DNA from: Alloalcanivorax xenomutans
GTDB lineage: Bacteria > Pseudomonadota > Gammaproteobacteria > Pseudomonadales > Alcanivoracaceae
DNA length: 64,000 bases
Reading direction: 5' to 3'
Assembly (NCBI RefSeq): GCF_900217905.1
Contig: NZ_OBMO01000014.1
Coordinates: 1 to 64,000, forward strand
Shown here: piece by piece, positions 54,845 to 64,000 of the stretch
Layout: the number at the start of each line of letters is the position of its first letter
Numbering within the stretch: position 1 is the stretch's first letter
The notes under the pieces: model-generated
What the model was told of the DNA's origin: nothing
Seen by the model: the letters and a program-made list of their open reading frames with translations, nothing else
Database searches by the model: none
Position numbers and translations under genes: made by a program

Positions 54845-55615
54845 TCAGCGAGTGATGCCCCGGGTGGAATCACGCAGGGAGTCCACGAACAGCTTCAGCT
54901 TATCGCACTGCCCGGCTTCCGGATCCAGCTCCGCCAGCGCCTGCTCCAGGGTCATGCCCTGGCGGTAGACCACCTTGAAGGCCTTGCGCAGACGGTTGAT
55001 GACTTCGCTGTCCCATCCGCGCCGGCGCATGCCCTCGAAGTTCATGCTGCGGGCCGAGGAAGGATTGCCGCCAACCATGACGTAGGCGGGGACATCCTTG
55101 ACGATCAGACTGCAGCCGGCGGACATGGCGTAGGAACCAATGTGGCAAAACTGGTGAATACCGGTCATGCCGCCGAGAATCACGTTGTCGCCGATGTGCA
55201 CGTGGCCGGCGATGCCGGTGGCATTGGCGAAAATATTATCGTTGCCGATCATGCAATCATGGGCCACATGCACCGTGGCCATCAGCAGATTGTTGTTGCC
55301 GATGCGGGTCAGCCCCTGATCCTGCACGGTGCCGCGGTGAATGGTGACGTGCTCGCGAATCACGTTACCGTCACCGACCTCCAGACGGGTGGGTTCCCCC
55401 TGATATTTCTTGTCCTGGCAGTCCTCGCCCACCGAAGCGAACTGAAAAATGCGGTTATTGGCGCCGATGCGGGTCGGCCCCTTGATCACCACATGGGGGC
55501 CGATAACAGTGCCGGCACCGATGGTGACGTCAGGCCCGATCACGGAGTACGGCCCGACTTCGACGTCCGCCGCCAGGTCCGCTTTGGGATCGATAATGGC
55601 TGTGGGATGAATCAT
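54845..55615 (-). CDS. lpxA: UDP-N-acetylglucosamine acyltransferase
   Basis: First step of lipid A synthesis, adding a 3-hydroxyacyl chain to UDP-GlcNAc. From ATG 55615 it has 256 residues of left-handed beta-helix hexapeptide repeats (IHPTAIIDPKADLAADVEVGPYS, VIGAGTVIG-type turns), the catalytic histidine in NNNLLMATVHVAHDCMIGND, and a helical C-terminus. fabZ lies 116 bp upstream; a GC-rich hairpin ACGCCCGC-CCGA-GCGGGCGT sits in that gap. Confidence 0.97.
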   Translation of the reverse strand: MIHPTAIIDPKADLAADVEVGPYSVIGPDVTIGAGTVIGPHVVIKGPTRIGANNRIFQFASVGEDCQDKKYQGEPTRLEVGDGNVIREHVTIHRGTVQDQGLTRIGNNNLLMATVHVAHDCMIGNDNIFANATGIAGHVHIGDNVILGGMTGIHQFCHIGSYAMSAGCSLIVKDVPAYVMVGGNPSSARSMNFEGMRRRGWDSEVINRLRKAFKVVYRQGMTLEQALAELDPEAGQCDKLKLFVDSLRDSTRGITR

Positions 55616-55708
55616 AGGTATGCGTGTCCACCCTGGGCTGGTGTGTCGTTCCGAATGGTGCAATCGCCGCCAGTATAGCCAAGAGGCCAAGGGGCGGCGA
55701 TGGCCGTG

Positions 55709-55728
55709 ACGCCCGCCCGAGCGGGCGT
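55709..55728. other. Hairpin between fabZ and lpxA
   Basis: ACGCCCGC pairs with GCGGGCGT around CCGA, four bp after the fabZ stop. No U-tract follows, so an RNA-stability or processing element rather than a terminator. Confidence 0.6.
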
Positions 55729-55731
55729 GAA

Positions 55732-56169
55732 TCAGACTTTCTGTTCCGCCACCAGCATGTCGGCGGAGGCCACCAGTTGGCCCTCCACTTCCGCGCGGCA
55801 GGTGAACTTGAGGATGCTGCGGCGCAGCATCAGCCACTCGGCATGCAGCGTCAAACGATCACCGGGCACGACCTGACGCTTGAAACGGGCATTGTCCACG
55901 CCCACCAGCAGGTAGATGTAACCATCCGCCGGGCGCTTGTTCTCGGTGACGAACCCGAGGATCCCGGCGGCCTGAGCCATCGCTTCGATGATCAGCACGC
56001 CGGGCATGATCGGTTCCTGCGGGAAATGGCCGTTGAAGAAGGGCTCGTTGATCGTGACGTTCTTGTACGCCTCGATGCGCTTGCCCGGCTCCACGTTCAC
56101 CACCCGGTCCACCAGCAAAAACGGATAGCGGTGGGGCAAGTATTCCCGCACCTCGTTAATGTCCATCAT
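55732..56169 (-). CDS. fabZ: 3-hydroxyacyl-ACP dehydratase FabZ
   Basis: Hot-dog-fold dehydratase of fatty acid elongation. From the ATGATG at 56169 it has 145 residues: [20 protein letters not shown], the catalytic histidine in [24 protein letters not shown] with the glutamate in the following helix. A terminator-like hairpin lies 24 bp upstream of the start. The gene competes with LpxC/LpxD/LpxA for hydroxyacyl-ACP and sits among the lpx genes as is usual. Confidence 0.96.
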   Translation of the reverse strand: MMDINEVREYLPHRYPFLLVDRVVNVEPGKRIEAYKNVTINEPFFNGHFPQEPIMPGVLIIEAMAQAAGILGFVTENKRPADGYIYLLVGVDNARFKRQVVPGDRLTLHAEWLMLRRSILKFTCRAEVEGQLVASADMLVAEQKV

Positions 56170-56187
56170 GATATGTATTCCGAAAGC

Positions 56188-56206
56188 AAAAACCCCCTGT
56201 CGGGGG
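56188..56206 (-). terminator. Terminator-like hairpin between lpxD and fabZ
   Basis: Minus strand: CCCCCGACAGGGGGTTTTT. The 5-bp GC stem with loop GACA is followed by five T. It lies inside the operon, 42 bp after the lpxD stop, just upstream of the fabZ start. Confidence 0.55.
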
Positions 56207-56247
56207 CGTGACATCCGATCGTCGCTGGGCCTGACGCGGCCTGGGAT

Positions 56248-57276
56248 TCAGTCTTCGCTGCTCCCGCCCCGCGCCTTTTCCAGACGACGAACCCGCCGGG
56301 ACAACTCGTCCAAGTGGCGAAAACGCGCCACATTACGGCGGTAACGGTCCTGTTTGTCCACGGGCAGCGCCGACCCGTAAGTGCCCGGCTCCGTGATCGA
56401 ACGGGACACCAGGGACATGCCAAGAATCTGCACCTGGTCACAGATTTCCAGGTGACCCGAGATTCCCACCGCGCCGCCGATCATGCAGTAGCTGCCGATA
56501 CGGCTGCTGCCGGCGATGCCGACCTTGCCGGCCAGAGCGGAATGATCGCCGATCACCACGTTGTGGGCCACCTGAATCTGATTATCCAGGATCACCCCAT
56601 TGCCGATCACGGTGTCCTCGATGGCCCCGCGATCAATAGTGGTGCCGGCGCCGATCTCCACGTCCGCGCCGATACGCACACCGCCCACCTGCGCCACCTT
56701 GGTCCAGCCCGCGCCGTTGAAGGCAAAGCCGAACCCGTCCGCGCCGATCACGGTATGGGAGTGAATGGTAGTCCGCGGCCCGATGGTAACACCATGATAA
56801 ATTGTAACATTCGGCCAGATGCGCCCTTGCTCGCCGATGCGCGTACCGGCTCCGATGACGGAATTGGCCATCACCACGGTGCCTTCACCCAGCACCACAT
56901 CAGCGTCGACCACCACATTCGGCCCCAGCGATACCGACTCCGGCACCGTCGCTGAAGGATCCACCACCGCGCTCGGATGGATCCCGGCGGGCACCGGCGG
57001 CGCGGTATCAAAGAAATGGCTGGCTTTGGCGAACGCCAGGTACGGATCCTTCACCACCAGAGCGGGTACCGGGCAATGCTCCCGTTGATCCGCGCTCAGC
57101 AGTACCGCGCCGGCGCTGGTGTTCTCCAGGAAGGCACGATAGCGCGGATTGGCCAGAAAAGTGAGCTGGTGTGGACCGGCGGCACCAATGGTGCCGAGGC
57201 CACTGACCTCGACGTCCGCCGGACCATGCAGTTCCGCCTCCAGCTCCCGGGCGAGAAATTCCAGAGTAACCGTCAT
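56248..57276 (-). CDS. lpxD: UDP-3-O-(3-hydroxyacyl)glucosamine N-acyltransferase
   Basis: Adds the second acyl chain in lipid A synthesis. A 342-residue protein with an N-terminal uridine-binding domain (about 1-100), a hexapeptide-repeat beta-helix with the catalytic histidine in IQVAHNVVIGDHSALAGKVGIAGSSRIG, and a C-terminal helical segment. The ATG is 3 nt after the skp stop, with no Shine-Dalgarno, so translation is probably coupled to skp. Confidence 0.97.
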   Translation of the reverse strand: MTVTLEFLARELEAELHGPADVEVSGLGTIGAAGPHQLTFLANPRYRAFLENTSAGAVLLSADQREHCPVPALVVKDPYLAFAKASHFFDTAPPVPAGIHPSAVVDPSATVPESVSLGPNVVVDADVVLGEGTVVMANSVIGAGTRIGEQGRIWPNVTIYHGVTIGPRTTIHSHTVIGADGFGFAFNGAGWTKVAQVGGVRIGADVEIGAGTTIDRGAIEDTVIGNGVILDNQIQVAHNVVIGDHSALAGKVGIAGSSRIGSYCMIGGAVGISGHLEICDQVQILGMSLVSRSITEPGTYGSALPVDKQDRYRRNVARFRHLDELSRRVRRLEKARGGSSED

Positions 57277-57279
57277 CGA

Positions 57280-57777
57280 TTATTTCATGCGATTGAGTTG
57301 CTGGGTGACGTCCTTGGTGATGTCCGGCTCATCGCCTTTCAGGTACACCACCGCCTGGCCATTGAGGACCATGTCCAGATTACGCTTCTTGGCCACCGCT
57401 TCCACCGCTTCACGCAGCTTCGGCTCCATCACGTCCAGGATTTCCTGCTGGCCGCGCCCCAGTTTCTTTTGCGCGGACTGACGCAGGTTCTGCACTTCGA
57501 TCATCTTTTGCTGTCCCTGGGTCTGCAAACGCTGGCGTTCGTCCTCGCCCATGGTCATGCCTTCCTTGTCGAGGCGGTTGCGCAAGCCTTCCACTTCCTT
57601 GCCCAACTGCTCCAGCCGCGCCTGGTCGCCCTGCAATGACGATTCCAGTTTGCTGTAACGGGTCTTGAACTCGTCGGCCTCCTGCAAGGCACCGATCGGA
57701 TCCACCACGCCAATGCGCATTTCCGCGCTGGCCAGCACCGGCAACAACATCAGTACAACAAGCAAGCTCTTCTTCAT
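57280..57777 (-). CDS. skp: Periplasmic chaperone Skp (OmpH family)
   Basis: Trimeric periplasmic chaperone for outer-membrane proteins. From ATG 57777 it has 165 residues: signal peptide MKKSLLVVLMLLPVLASA, the body beginning EMRIGVVDPIGALQEADEF, then long charged coiled-coil arms (FKTRYSKLESSLQGDQARLEQ onwards to QKKLGRGQQEI). It sits between bamA and lpxD, as usual. The upstream ATG at 57813 lies in the bamA-skp gap. Confidence 0.94.
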   Translation of the reverse strand: MKKSLLVVLMLLPVLASAEMRIGVVDPIGALQEADEFKTRYSKLESSLQGDQARLEQLGKEVEGLRNRLDKEGMTMGEDERQRLQTQGQQKMIEVQNLRQSAQKKLGRGQQEILDVMEPKLREAVEAVAKKRNLDMVLNGQAVVYLKGDEPDITKDVTQQLNRMK

Positions 57778-57803
57778 AACCGCTCCTAACACTTCCCTTC
57801 CCA

Positions 57804-57833
57804 ATAACAACAAAGGCCCGGCGCCACCGGGCC
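57804..57833 (-). terminator. Hairpin between bamA and skp
   Basis: Minus strand: GGCCCGG pairs with CCGGGCC around TGGCG, followed by TTTGTTGTT. It lies 20 bp after the bamA stop inside the operon; it may be a partial terminator giving less skp than bamA mRNA. Confidence 0.55.
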
Positions 57834-57852
57834 AGCCTCTATCCGATCGCTA

Positions 57853-60216
57853 TCAGAACGTTTGCCCCAGAGAGAACTGGAACACTTCGGTATCGTCGCC
57901 GGACTCGTTGTTGATCGCCTTGGCCAGGTTGAAGCTGAGCGGACCGATGGCGGTGAGCCAGCTCAGGCCGATCCCCACCGATGCCCGCAGATCCTGGACG
58001 GCGAAATCAGCGTCGATATCATCCCGTTTGGTCTCGAAAATATTACCCGCGTCGGCGAACAGGAAAGTCCGCACGCTGCGCGATTCCGCCGCGAACGGCG
58101 TCGGGAAGATCAATTCCACGCTGAGTTCGGTCAGCAGGTTACCCCCGATCGGATCGGGATCCGGGTCCGTTTCACCGCGTTGCGCATAATACAACGCATC
58201 AGACCGGGGACCCAGGGAGCGGGACTCATAGCCCCGGACCGAGCCGATACCACCGCCGTAGAACGCTTCGAAGAACGGCAGAACTTCGTTGTCGCCATAG
58301 CCGTCACCATAAGCGATGGCGCTGCGGGTACGCAGGGTCCAGCGGTTGGTGATGGGGAAATACTTCTCGCCGTCCCAGCTCAGTTTATAGAACAGGTAGT
58401 CGGAGCCCGGCACCGCCACTTCCAGATTCAAAGTGCTGGCCCAGCCACGGTCCGGCAGCACCCCCCGGTTAAGGGTGCTGGTGCGCAAGGTGGCGTTGGT
58501 CTTGATCTCGTCGAAGGTGCGGCCTTCTTCTTCCATGAAGCGGGCGATGTCCACGGCGATGAATTCGCCGTCGGAAATCTTGGTGCGCTCCAGACCACCG
58601 CCGAAGCTCAGACGGGTGTATTCGGAAATCGGGTAGCCGAAGGTCACCGAGCCGCCGGCGCGGTCCGCGGCATAGGAGGAGACCCGGGCCTCATCGAAAT
58701 CAATCTTGGAGTAGTACAGGCTGAAGCCCCGGCTGACGCCGTCCAGGGTGTAGTACGGGTTGTAGTGAGAGAAGCTGTAGGCGTCCCGGATATCGCTGCG
58801 GCTGAGCGCGAAGGACACCCGGTTACCGGTACCACGGAAGTTGTTCTGACTGATGTTGGCGCCGAACACCACACCGGAGGCATCGGAATAACCGACATTG
58901 GCGCCGATGGAACCGGACGGCTGCTCCTCCACTTTGTAGTTCACATCCACCAGATCATCGGAACCGGGCACCGGATCGGTGTCCGCCTGCACCGCGCTGA
59001 AGTAACCGAGACGCTCCAGACGCTGACGGGACAAGTCGATCAGCGCGGTATTGGCCGGCGCCTGCTCGAACTGGCGCATTTCCCGGCGCATCACTTCGTC
59101 GGCGGTTTTCTGGTTGCCGCTGTAGTTGATGCGGCGAACGTAAACCTTGCGCCCCGGCTCCACGTAAAACACCACGTCAACGGTGTTGTCGTCGTCGTTG
59201 GTCGCCTGATCGATGCCCCGCACCTCGGCGAAGGTGTAGCCTTCGTTACCCAGGCGGCGTTTGATCAGATCACTGGTGTAGGTCACCTGCTGCTGGCTGA
59301 AGACCTGGCCCTTGTCCAGCACCACCAGAGAGCGCAGTTGCTCCTCGTCCACCACCAGATCACCGGCCAGTTTGATGCTGTTGACGGTGTACTGCTCGCC
59401 TTCGTTGACGTTGATGGTGAGCGCCACCTTCTCCCGGTCCGGGGTCACCGCCACCTGAGTGGACTCGATGGAGAAGTTGATGTAGCCACGATCCAGATAG
59501 TACGACCGCAATTGCTCCAGATCACCGGCCAGCCGTTCGCGACTGTATTTGTCGTCGCCCTTGATGAACGACCAGAAGTGCGACGGCCGCAGATTGAAGA
59601 CCTTGAGCAGCTCATCGTCATCAAACACGGTGTTGCCAACGATGTTGATGTCGTTGATGCGCGCCGATTTGCCTTCGTAGATGTCGATCTTCAGCGCCAC
59701 CCGGTTCCGCGGCAGCGGCGTTACTTCGGTGCTGATATCCGCGCCATAGCGGCCCTGGGCCACGTACTGCCGCTCCAGCTCGCCGGAAATGGCCTCCAGG
59801 GTGGATCGCTGGAACACTTCGCCCTCCGCCAGACCGGCTTCGGTCAGCCCCTTGCGCAGGGCGTCCTCCTCGATCGACTTATTGCCGGACAGCTCGATAC
59901 GGGCAATGCTCGGCCGCTCGGAGACCATCACCACCAGATCGTCGCCGTCGCGCCCCAGTTGCACATCCTCGTAATTGCCGGTGGCGAACAGGGCTTGCAC
60001 CGACTGCACCACGCTTTGCCGGGTCACGGTGTCACCGGGCTGAATGGGCAAGGTGGCGTATACCCGCTCGACGGGGATGCGTTGCAGCCCCTCCACGCGA
60101 ATATCCCTTACTTGAAACGGCACGGCTTCCTGGGCTTGTACCAGCGCGGGGCTCAGGGCCCCCAGAGTCAGCAGTACCCCGCCGAACAGGGTTTGGGTCG
60201 TTTCCCGGTATCTCAT
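57853..60216 (-). CDS. bamA: Outer membrane protein assembly factor BamA
   Basis: Central beta-barrel of the BAM complex. From ATG 60216 it has 787 residues: signal peptide ending ALVQAQE, five POTRA domains (about 28-425: VRDIRVEGLQRIPVERVYATL through QPSGSIGANVG), then a 16-strand barrel ending in the C-terminal aromatic FQFSLGQTF. The signature of strand L6 is GSVRGYESRSLGPR. Its ATG overlaps the rseP stop (ATGA). Confidence 0.97.
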   Translation of the reverse strand: MRYRETTQTLFGGVLLTLGALSPALVQAQEAVPFQVRDIRVEGLQRIPVERVYATLPIQPGDTVTRQSVVQSVQALFATGNYEDVQLGRDGDDLVVMVSERPSIARIELSGNKSIEEDALRKGLTEAGLAEGEVFQRSTLEAISGELERQYVAQGRYGADISTEVTPLPRNRVALKIDIYEGKSARINDINIVGNTVFDDDELLKVFNLRPSHFWSFIKGDDKYSRERLAGDLEQLRSYYLDRGYINFSIESTQVAVTPDREKVALTINVNEGEQYTVNSIKLAGDLVVDEEQLRSLVVLDKGQVFSQQQVTYTSDLIKRRLGNEGYTFAEVRGIDQATNDDDNTVDVVFYVEPGRKVYVRRINYSGNQKTADEVMRREMRQFEQAPANTALIDLSRQRLERLGYFSAVQADTDPVPGSDDLVDVNYKVEEQPSGSIGANVGYSDASGVVFGANISQNNFRGTGNRVSFALSRSDIRDAYSFSHYNPYYTLDGVSRGFSLYYSKIDFDEARVSSYAADRAGGSVTFGYPISEYTRLSFGGGLERTKISDGEFIAVDIARFMEEEGRTFDEIKTNATLRTSTLNRGVLPDRGWASTLNLEVAVPGSDYLFYKLSWDGEKYFPITNRWTLRTRSAIAYGDGYGDNEVLPFFEAFYGGGIGSVRGYESRSLGPRSDALYYAQRGETDPDPDPIGGNLLTELSVELIFPTPFAAESRSVRTFLFADAGNIFETKRDDIDADFAVQDLRASVGIGLSWLTAIGPLSFNLAKAINNESGDDTEVFQFSLGQTF

Positions 60217-61526
60217 GAAAACTGTCGCACCAGATCGTTGTAGATGGCCAACAACATGAAACTCATCACCAGTGTCAGCCCCACCCCTTGAGCGGTGGTC
60301 AGGAACCGCTCGGGCAGGCTGCGCCCGCGAATCATTTCGATGATGCCGAAAAGAATCCAACCGCCGTCCAACATCGGCACCGGCAGCAGGTTGATAATGC
60401 CCAGGGTGATACTGAGGTAGGCCAGCAGCATCAGGAAGCTGAGAATTCCCACCTCCGCGCTCTGCCCGGCCACCTGGGCAATGGTCACCGGCCCACCGAG
60501 ACTATCCAGTGGCAAGTGACCGGTAAACAATTTGGCGATGCTCGCCCACACCACGCCGGCCTGCTCGGCCAGGCGGCCGCCGGCGGCGTCCAGCGCCGAC
60601 AACGGATTATAGCGCTGTTCGACGATACCACCGGGCAGCACTCCGAGCTGACCGACCACGCGATCTTCCACCGTCACCGGCTCCGGATGCAATGTCAGGG
60701 AATGCTCGCGGCCATCACGCAGCACGGTGGCCGGCAGAGCCTGCCCCGGGCTTTCCTGCAGCTTCTGCCGCCAGGCGCTCCAGCCCGGCACCGGCTGACC
60801 GTCGGTGGTCAGCACCTGATCGCCGCTCCGCACGCCGGAGCGCTGGGCTCCGCTGTTCTCCGCGATCTCGCCGATCACCACCGCCGGGCTCAGGCCCAGC
60901 ACCGGCAATGGCGACTGCTCCGGATCCTGGGACCAGGCGCTGATATCCAGTTGCCGGGTGCGCTCCTGTCCCTGGCTGTCCCGCACTTGCACCGGCACCG
61001 GCTCGGCATCACCCAGGTACAGCACCAGCCGCCCCATCACATCCTGCCAGGTTTGCACCTCACGGCCGCCAATACTGAGCATGCGGTCGCCGGGTTCGAA
61101 GCCCGCCGCCGCCGCCGGAGAGTCCGCCGTCGGGTTGCCCACCACTGGCGCATAGCCGCGTTCGCCGGCGGTCATCATCAACAGCCAGTAGATCAGGAAG
61201 GCGAGAATGAAATTGAATATGGGACCGGCGGCGTAGACGATCACGCGCTGCCAGGCGGGTTTGCCGGAGAACTCTTCTTCCAGGGTGGCGTCGTCCGGAA
61301 TCTCGCCGTCCCGGCGGTCCAGTGGCCTGACGAAGCCGCCCAGGGGTATCGCGCTGATCACCCAGTCGGTGCCACGGCGATCGGTAAAACGGCACAGGCG
61401 CGGGCCGAAGCCGACGGAAAACGTCAAAACCCGCACGCCAAAGGCGCGCATGGCAAGAAAATGTCCCCATTCATGGAAGGCAACGATGACCAGAATGGTG
61501 ACGATGAAAGCCAGAACCGTCAGCAT
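60213..61526 (-). CDS. rseP: Site-2 protease RseP
   Basis: Intramembrane zinc metalloprotease that cleaves anti-sigma-E RseA and remnant signal peptides. From ATG 61526 it has 437 residues: zinc motif AFHEWGHFLAMRAFG in helix 1, two PDZ domains (about 120-300, with GDRMLSIGGREVQTWQD and GDQVLTTDGQPVPGW), and the second zinc motif INLLPVPMLDGGWIL. Envelope-stress control fits its place beside bamA and skp. GAGG precedes the start. Confidence 0.97.
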   Translation of the reverse strand: MLTVLAFIVTILVIVAFHEWGHFLAMRAFGVRVLTFSVGFGPRLCRFTDRRGTDWVISAIPLGGFVRPLDRRDGEIPDDATLEEEFSGKPAWQRVIVYAAGPIFNFILAFLIYWLLMMTAGERGYAPVVGNPTADSPAAAAGFEPGDRMLSIGGREVQTWQDVMGRLVLYLGDAEPVPVQVRDSQGQERTRQLDISAWSQDPEQSPLPVLGLSPAVVIGEIAENSGAQRSGVRSGDQVLTTDGQPVPGWSAWRQKLQESPGQALPATVLRDGREHSLTLHPEPVTVEDRVVGQLGVLPGGIVEQRYNPLSALDAAGGRLAEQAGVVWASIAKLFTGHLPLDSLGGPVTIAQVAGQSAEVGILSFLMLLAYLSITLGIINLLPVPMLDGGWILFGIIEMIRGRSLPERFLTTAQGVGLTLVMSFMLLAIYNDLVRQFS

Positions 61527-61595
61527 TGATTGACCTCTGTGCAAGCCATCAGCGGCGGTACTACTGTCTGACCATCGCGTTTCACACCTTCTCCT

Positions 61596-62768
61596 TCATC
61601 GGCCCAAAGCCTGTACTTGTTGCCGGGCCAGCTCCCGCGCGCGGGCGTCCAGGTCCATCACTTCATCCACATCGTCACAGCAACCGCCGGGCAAGGCTTC
61701 CAGAGTGTTCGCCACCACGCTACCGATATGCTGGAAACCCAGCCCGCCGTCAAGAAAAGCGGCCACCGCCACTTCATTGGCGGCGTTGAGCACGGCGGTG
61801 GCGGCGCCGCCCGCCTGCATCGCCTGCCGGGCCAGGGCCAGACAGGGAAAGGCCTGCTCATCCGGCGGCAGGAAACGCAGCTCGGCAAGCGTGGCGAAAT
61901 CCAGCGACGGCGCGCCGGAGGCGATCCGCTGCGGCCACGCCAGGGCGCAGGCGATCGGCGTGCGCATGTCTGGTGTGCCCATTTGCGCCAGCACCGAGCC
62001 GTCCAGGTATTCGACCATGGAATGCACCACGCTTTGCGGGTGAATCACCACGTCCACCCGTTCGGGCGGCATATCGAACAACCAGCAGGCCTCGATGAAT
62101 TCCAGGCCCTTGTTCATCAACGTGGCCGAATCCACGGAAATTTTCGGTCCCATGTCCCAATTGGGATGACGCACCGCCTGTTCCGGCGTCACCGACGCCA
62201 GTTGCTCGGCGGACCAGCCAAGAAACGGGCCGCCGGACGCGGTCAGCAGCACTCTTCGCACACCCTGGTCCACACCGCCCCGGGGCAGGCACTGGAAGAT
62301 GGCGTTGTGCTCGGAATCCACCGGTAACAGCGTGGCGCCATGGCGCTTCACCGCCTCCATGAAGAGCGCGCCGGTCACCACCAGGGTTTCCTTGTTCGCC
62401 AGCAGGATTTTCTTGCCGGCGCCGACCGCCGCCAGGGTCGGACGCACACCGGCGGCGCCGACGATGGCGGCGACCACCGTGTCCACATCGTCCAGCCCGG
62501 CGAGAGCACACACACCCTGGTGCCCGGCCAGCACTTCGGTGTCAGACCCTGCCGCCTTGAGATGGTTCCGAAGCTCGCCGGCGGCCTGTTCGTCCGCCAG
62601 AGCGGCGTAACGCGGGCGCCAGCGCAGACATTGTTCCGCCAGCTCACGCCAGCGATGGCCCGCCGTCAGCGCCACCACTTCATAGCGCTCCGGATGCAGG
62701 GCCAGCACCTCCAGAGTCTGGCAGCCAATGCTGCCAGTGGCACCGAGGACGGTAATACGCTCCTTCAC
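61596..62768 (-). CDS. dxr: 1-deoxy-D-xylulose-5-phosphate reductoisomerase
   Basis: First committed MEP-pathway step, 390 residues. NADPH loop [18 protein letters not shown]; active site [13 protein letters not shown] (metal-binding Asp and Glu) and [29 protein letters not shown]. The start codon is GTG (62768), overlapping the cdsA stop as GTGA, so translation is coupled. With ispD and ispF, the window covers three MEP enzymes. Confidence 0.97.
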   Translation of the reverse strand: MKERITVLGATGSIGCQTLEVLALHPERYEVVALTAGHRWRELAEQCLRWRPRYAALADEQAAGELRNHLKAAGSDTEVLAGHQGVCALAGLDDVDTVVAAIVGAAGVRPTLAAVGAGKKILLANKETLVVTGALFMEAVKRHGATLLPVDSEHNAIFQCLPRGGVDQGVRRVLLTASGGPFLGWSAEQLASVTPEQAVRHPNWDMGPKISVDSATLMNKGLEFIEACWLFDMPPERVDVVIHPQSVVHSMVEYLDGSVLAQMGTPDMRTPIACALAWPQRIASGAPSLDFATLAELRFLPPDEQAFPCLALARQAMQAGGAATAVLNAANEVAVAAFLDGGLGFQHIGSVVANTLEALPGGCCDDVDEVMDLDARARELARQQVQALGR

Positions 62769-63589
62769 AGCACGCCTCCTGGCAGGGAGAACCAGTTAAG
62801 GCCGGCCAGCGCCACCGGCAGAGCGGCGGTGACACTGTCGATACGGTCCAGCATACCGCCGTGGCCCGGCAATACCGAGCCGCTGTCCTTGATACCGCGC
62901 TCGCGCTTGACCATGCTTTCGAACAGGTCACCCAGCACCGAGGCCAGTACGGTCATCAACGCGACGATCAATAGCGCCGGCAAGGTCGCCCGCAGCCAGC
63001 CGGTGGCGTATACCAGAGCCACCACGGCCAGTGCCAGCAGAGCGCCGCCGACCAGCCCCTCCACCGTCTTGCCGGGACTGACCAGCGGTGCCAGCTTATG
63101 CCGGCCAAAGGCCCGGCCTGCGAAATAGGCGCCGGTATCGGCCGCCCACACCCACACCAGAATGAACAGCAGCGCCCAGGGGCCGGCCAGGCCCAGCGCG
63201 CCATGATCCTGCAGCTCCACCACCGCGGCCCAGGACGGTATCAGCAGCAACCAGCCCACCACCACCATGACCGGCGTCCGGAACCACAGCCGGGCGTTAC
63301 CCGGATAGCCGAGCACCATCACCAGCGCCAGCAACCACCACAGTGGCAGTGCGTTCAGCACCCAGGCCGGGCGGCAGATTTCGACCGCCACCATCAGCAG
63401 CGCCAGGGACAGGCACCATAGCAGGCGGGCGCCCTGCCCCGGGCCACGCATCATGCCGGACCACTCCCAGCCACCGACGACGAAGAACACACCGGCAATC
63501 ACCGCGAACGGCACCCGGCCGAGGCCAAAGACCGCGCCCAGCACGATCGGCAACAGAATCAGAGCGGTGATCACCCTCTGTTTCAGCAT
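62765..63589 (-). CDS. cdsA: Phosphatidate cytidylyltransferase
   Basis: Makes CDP-diacylglycerol from phosphatidate and CTP for all phospholipids. A 274-residue polytopic membrane protein; signature near the C-terminus [29 protein letters not shown]. The first ATG overlaps the uppS stop by 7 nt. It lies in the usual uppS-cdsA-dxr order. Confidence 0.97.
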   Translation of the reverse strand: MLKQRVITALILLPIVLGAVFGLGRVPFAVIAGVFFVVGGWEWSGMMRGPGQGARLLWCLSLALLMVAVEICRPAWVLNALPLWWLLALVMVLGYPGNARLWFRTPVMVVVGWLLLIPSWAAVVELQDHGALGLAGPWALLFILVWVWAADTGAYFAGRAFGRHKLAPLVSPGKTVEGLVGGALLALAVVALVYATGWLRATLPALLIVALMTVLASVLGDLFESMVKRERGIKDSGSVLPGHGGMLDRIDSVTAALPVALAGLNWFSLPGGVL

Positions 63590-64000
63590 GAAGAGTCTCC
63601 ATCGAGGCGACTGACTTCCTCACCGGAGCGCCCGAAGCGGCGCTGCCGGGAGGCGTAATCCGCCAGCGCCCGATCCAGCGCCTGGCCGTCAAAATCCGGC
63701 CACAGGGTTGGGGTGAAATAGAATTCACTGTAGGCGGCCTGCCACAACAGGAAGTTGCTCAGGCGTTGCTCGCCACCGGTACGGATCAGCAGATCCGGCG
63801 GCGGCAGATCGGCCAGACTGACGTGACGGCCCAGCTCGGCATCGGTGATCTGCTCCACCGCCAGCTCACCGTCACGCACCTGTTGCGCCACACGGCGGGC
63901 GGCCTGAGTCAGATCCCATTGGCCACCATAATTAACGGCGATGGCCAGGGTCATGCCGTCATTATTGGCGGTCAGTTGCTCGGCCTCGGCCATACCCCGG
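63583..64000 (-). CDS. uppS: Undecaprenyl diphosphate synthase (partial, 5' end outside window)
   Basis: cis-Prenyltransferase making C55-PP for cell-wall lipid carriers. Only the C-terminal 139 or so codons are present; the frame stays open at the right edge, and the ATG at 63993 is internal. Visible: AIAVNYGGQWDLTQAARRVA, LPPPDLLIRTGGEQRLSNFLLWQAAYSEFYFTPTLWPDFD, both diagnostic. The start lies beyond 64000. Confidence 0.97.
   Translation of the reverse strand, partial: RGMAEAEQLTANNDGMTLAIAVNYGGQWDLTQAARRVAQQVRDGELAVEQITDAELGRHVSLADLPPPDLLIRTGGEQRLSNFLLWQAAYSEFYFTPTLWPDFDGQALDRALADYASRQRRFGRSGEEVSRLDGDSSC

Noticed and set aside
57862-60243. A 793-codon rightward ORF antisense to bamA
   Set aside because: Complete overlap with bamA, no start context, no homology pattern.

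Overview
The window reads as ordinary chromosome of a GC-rich, free-living gammaproteobacterium. Operon orders match the Pseudomonas/Oceanospirillales type: cspD / clpS-clpA / infA-bpt / icd; rluE-nudJ-mnmA-hflD then purB-roxA; uppS-cdsA-dxr-rseP-bamA-skp-lpxD-fabZ-lpxA-lpxB-rnhB-dnaE-accA-tilS; pyrG-kdsA-eno-ftsB-ispD-ispF-truD-pcm. REP-like palindromes of the 'GTAGGAGCTTGCCT(T)GCAAGCGAA' type recur between operons. An Alcanivorax/Alloalcanivorax-like host is my inference; no marker here proves it. I see no tRNA, rRNA, CRISPR array, prophage or intact insertion sequence.

Layout. 0.2-9 kb: an acetoacetyl-CoA synthetase; the N-degron proteolysis cluster (bpt, clpS, clpA) with infA and cspD; NADP-isocitrate dehydrogenase. 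8.4-15.8 kb: an RNA-modification and nucleotide block (rluE, nudJ, mnmA, hflD, purB, roxA), a GNAT acetyltransferase and a TrpB-like enzyme. 15.8-34 kb: a looser accessory stretch with two MFS exporters, a TrmB-like methyltransferase that has lost its conserved acidic residues, a MORN/YwqK-repeat periplasmic protein behind a possible 18-codon leader, a small secretin-domain protein, two aldo/keto reductases, a LysR regulator, malate synthase G, ttcA, an SDR, an ATP-NAD kinase-like protein, a 57-residue PA1571-like protein overlapping pdxB, a fructosamine-kinase-like protein, an AraC regulator and an SRPBCC protein. 34.1-36.8 kb: a large RND/MMPL exporter with an acidic DPF-repeat linker.

36.9-64 kb is one long leftward run of essential genes. 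It supplies MEP isoprenoid enzymes (dxr, ispD, ispF), undecaprenyl-phosphate synthesis and probable recycling (uppS, DUF368/PopT), lipid A and KDO synthesis (lpxD, fabZ, lpxA, lpxB, kdsA), outer-membrane biogenesis (bamA, skp, rseP), cell division (ftsB, an NlpD-like LytM lipoprotein), replication (dnaE, rnhB), fatty acid initiation (accA), CTP synthesis (pyrG), glycolysis (eno) and tRNA modification (tilS, truD). Many junctions are 1-17 nt overlaps, so translational coupling is the rule. The truD-surE-pcm-nlpD-rpoS order known from relatives is altered: surE is absent between truD and pcm, a DUF368 gene sits between pcm and nlpD, and fieF takes the place of rpoS.

The main points for a second look are the TrmB-like paralogue with Asn at both expected Asp positions, the DPF-repeat linker in the RND exporter, a 62-bp perfect palindrome placed exactly at a TAG stop codon (MITE-like), the rewired surE/rpoS locus, the MORN leader ORF, and the long pyrG leader with two tandem terminator hairpins. 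I did not see a clearly new multi-gene system.
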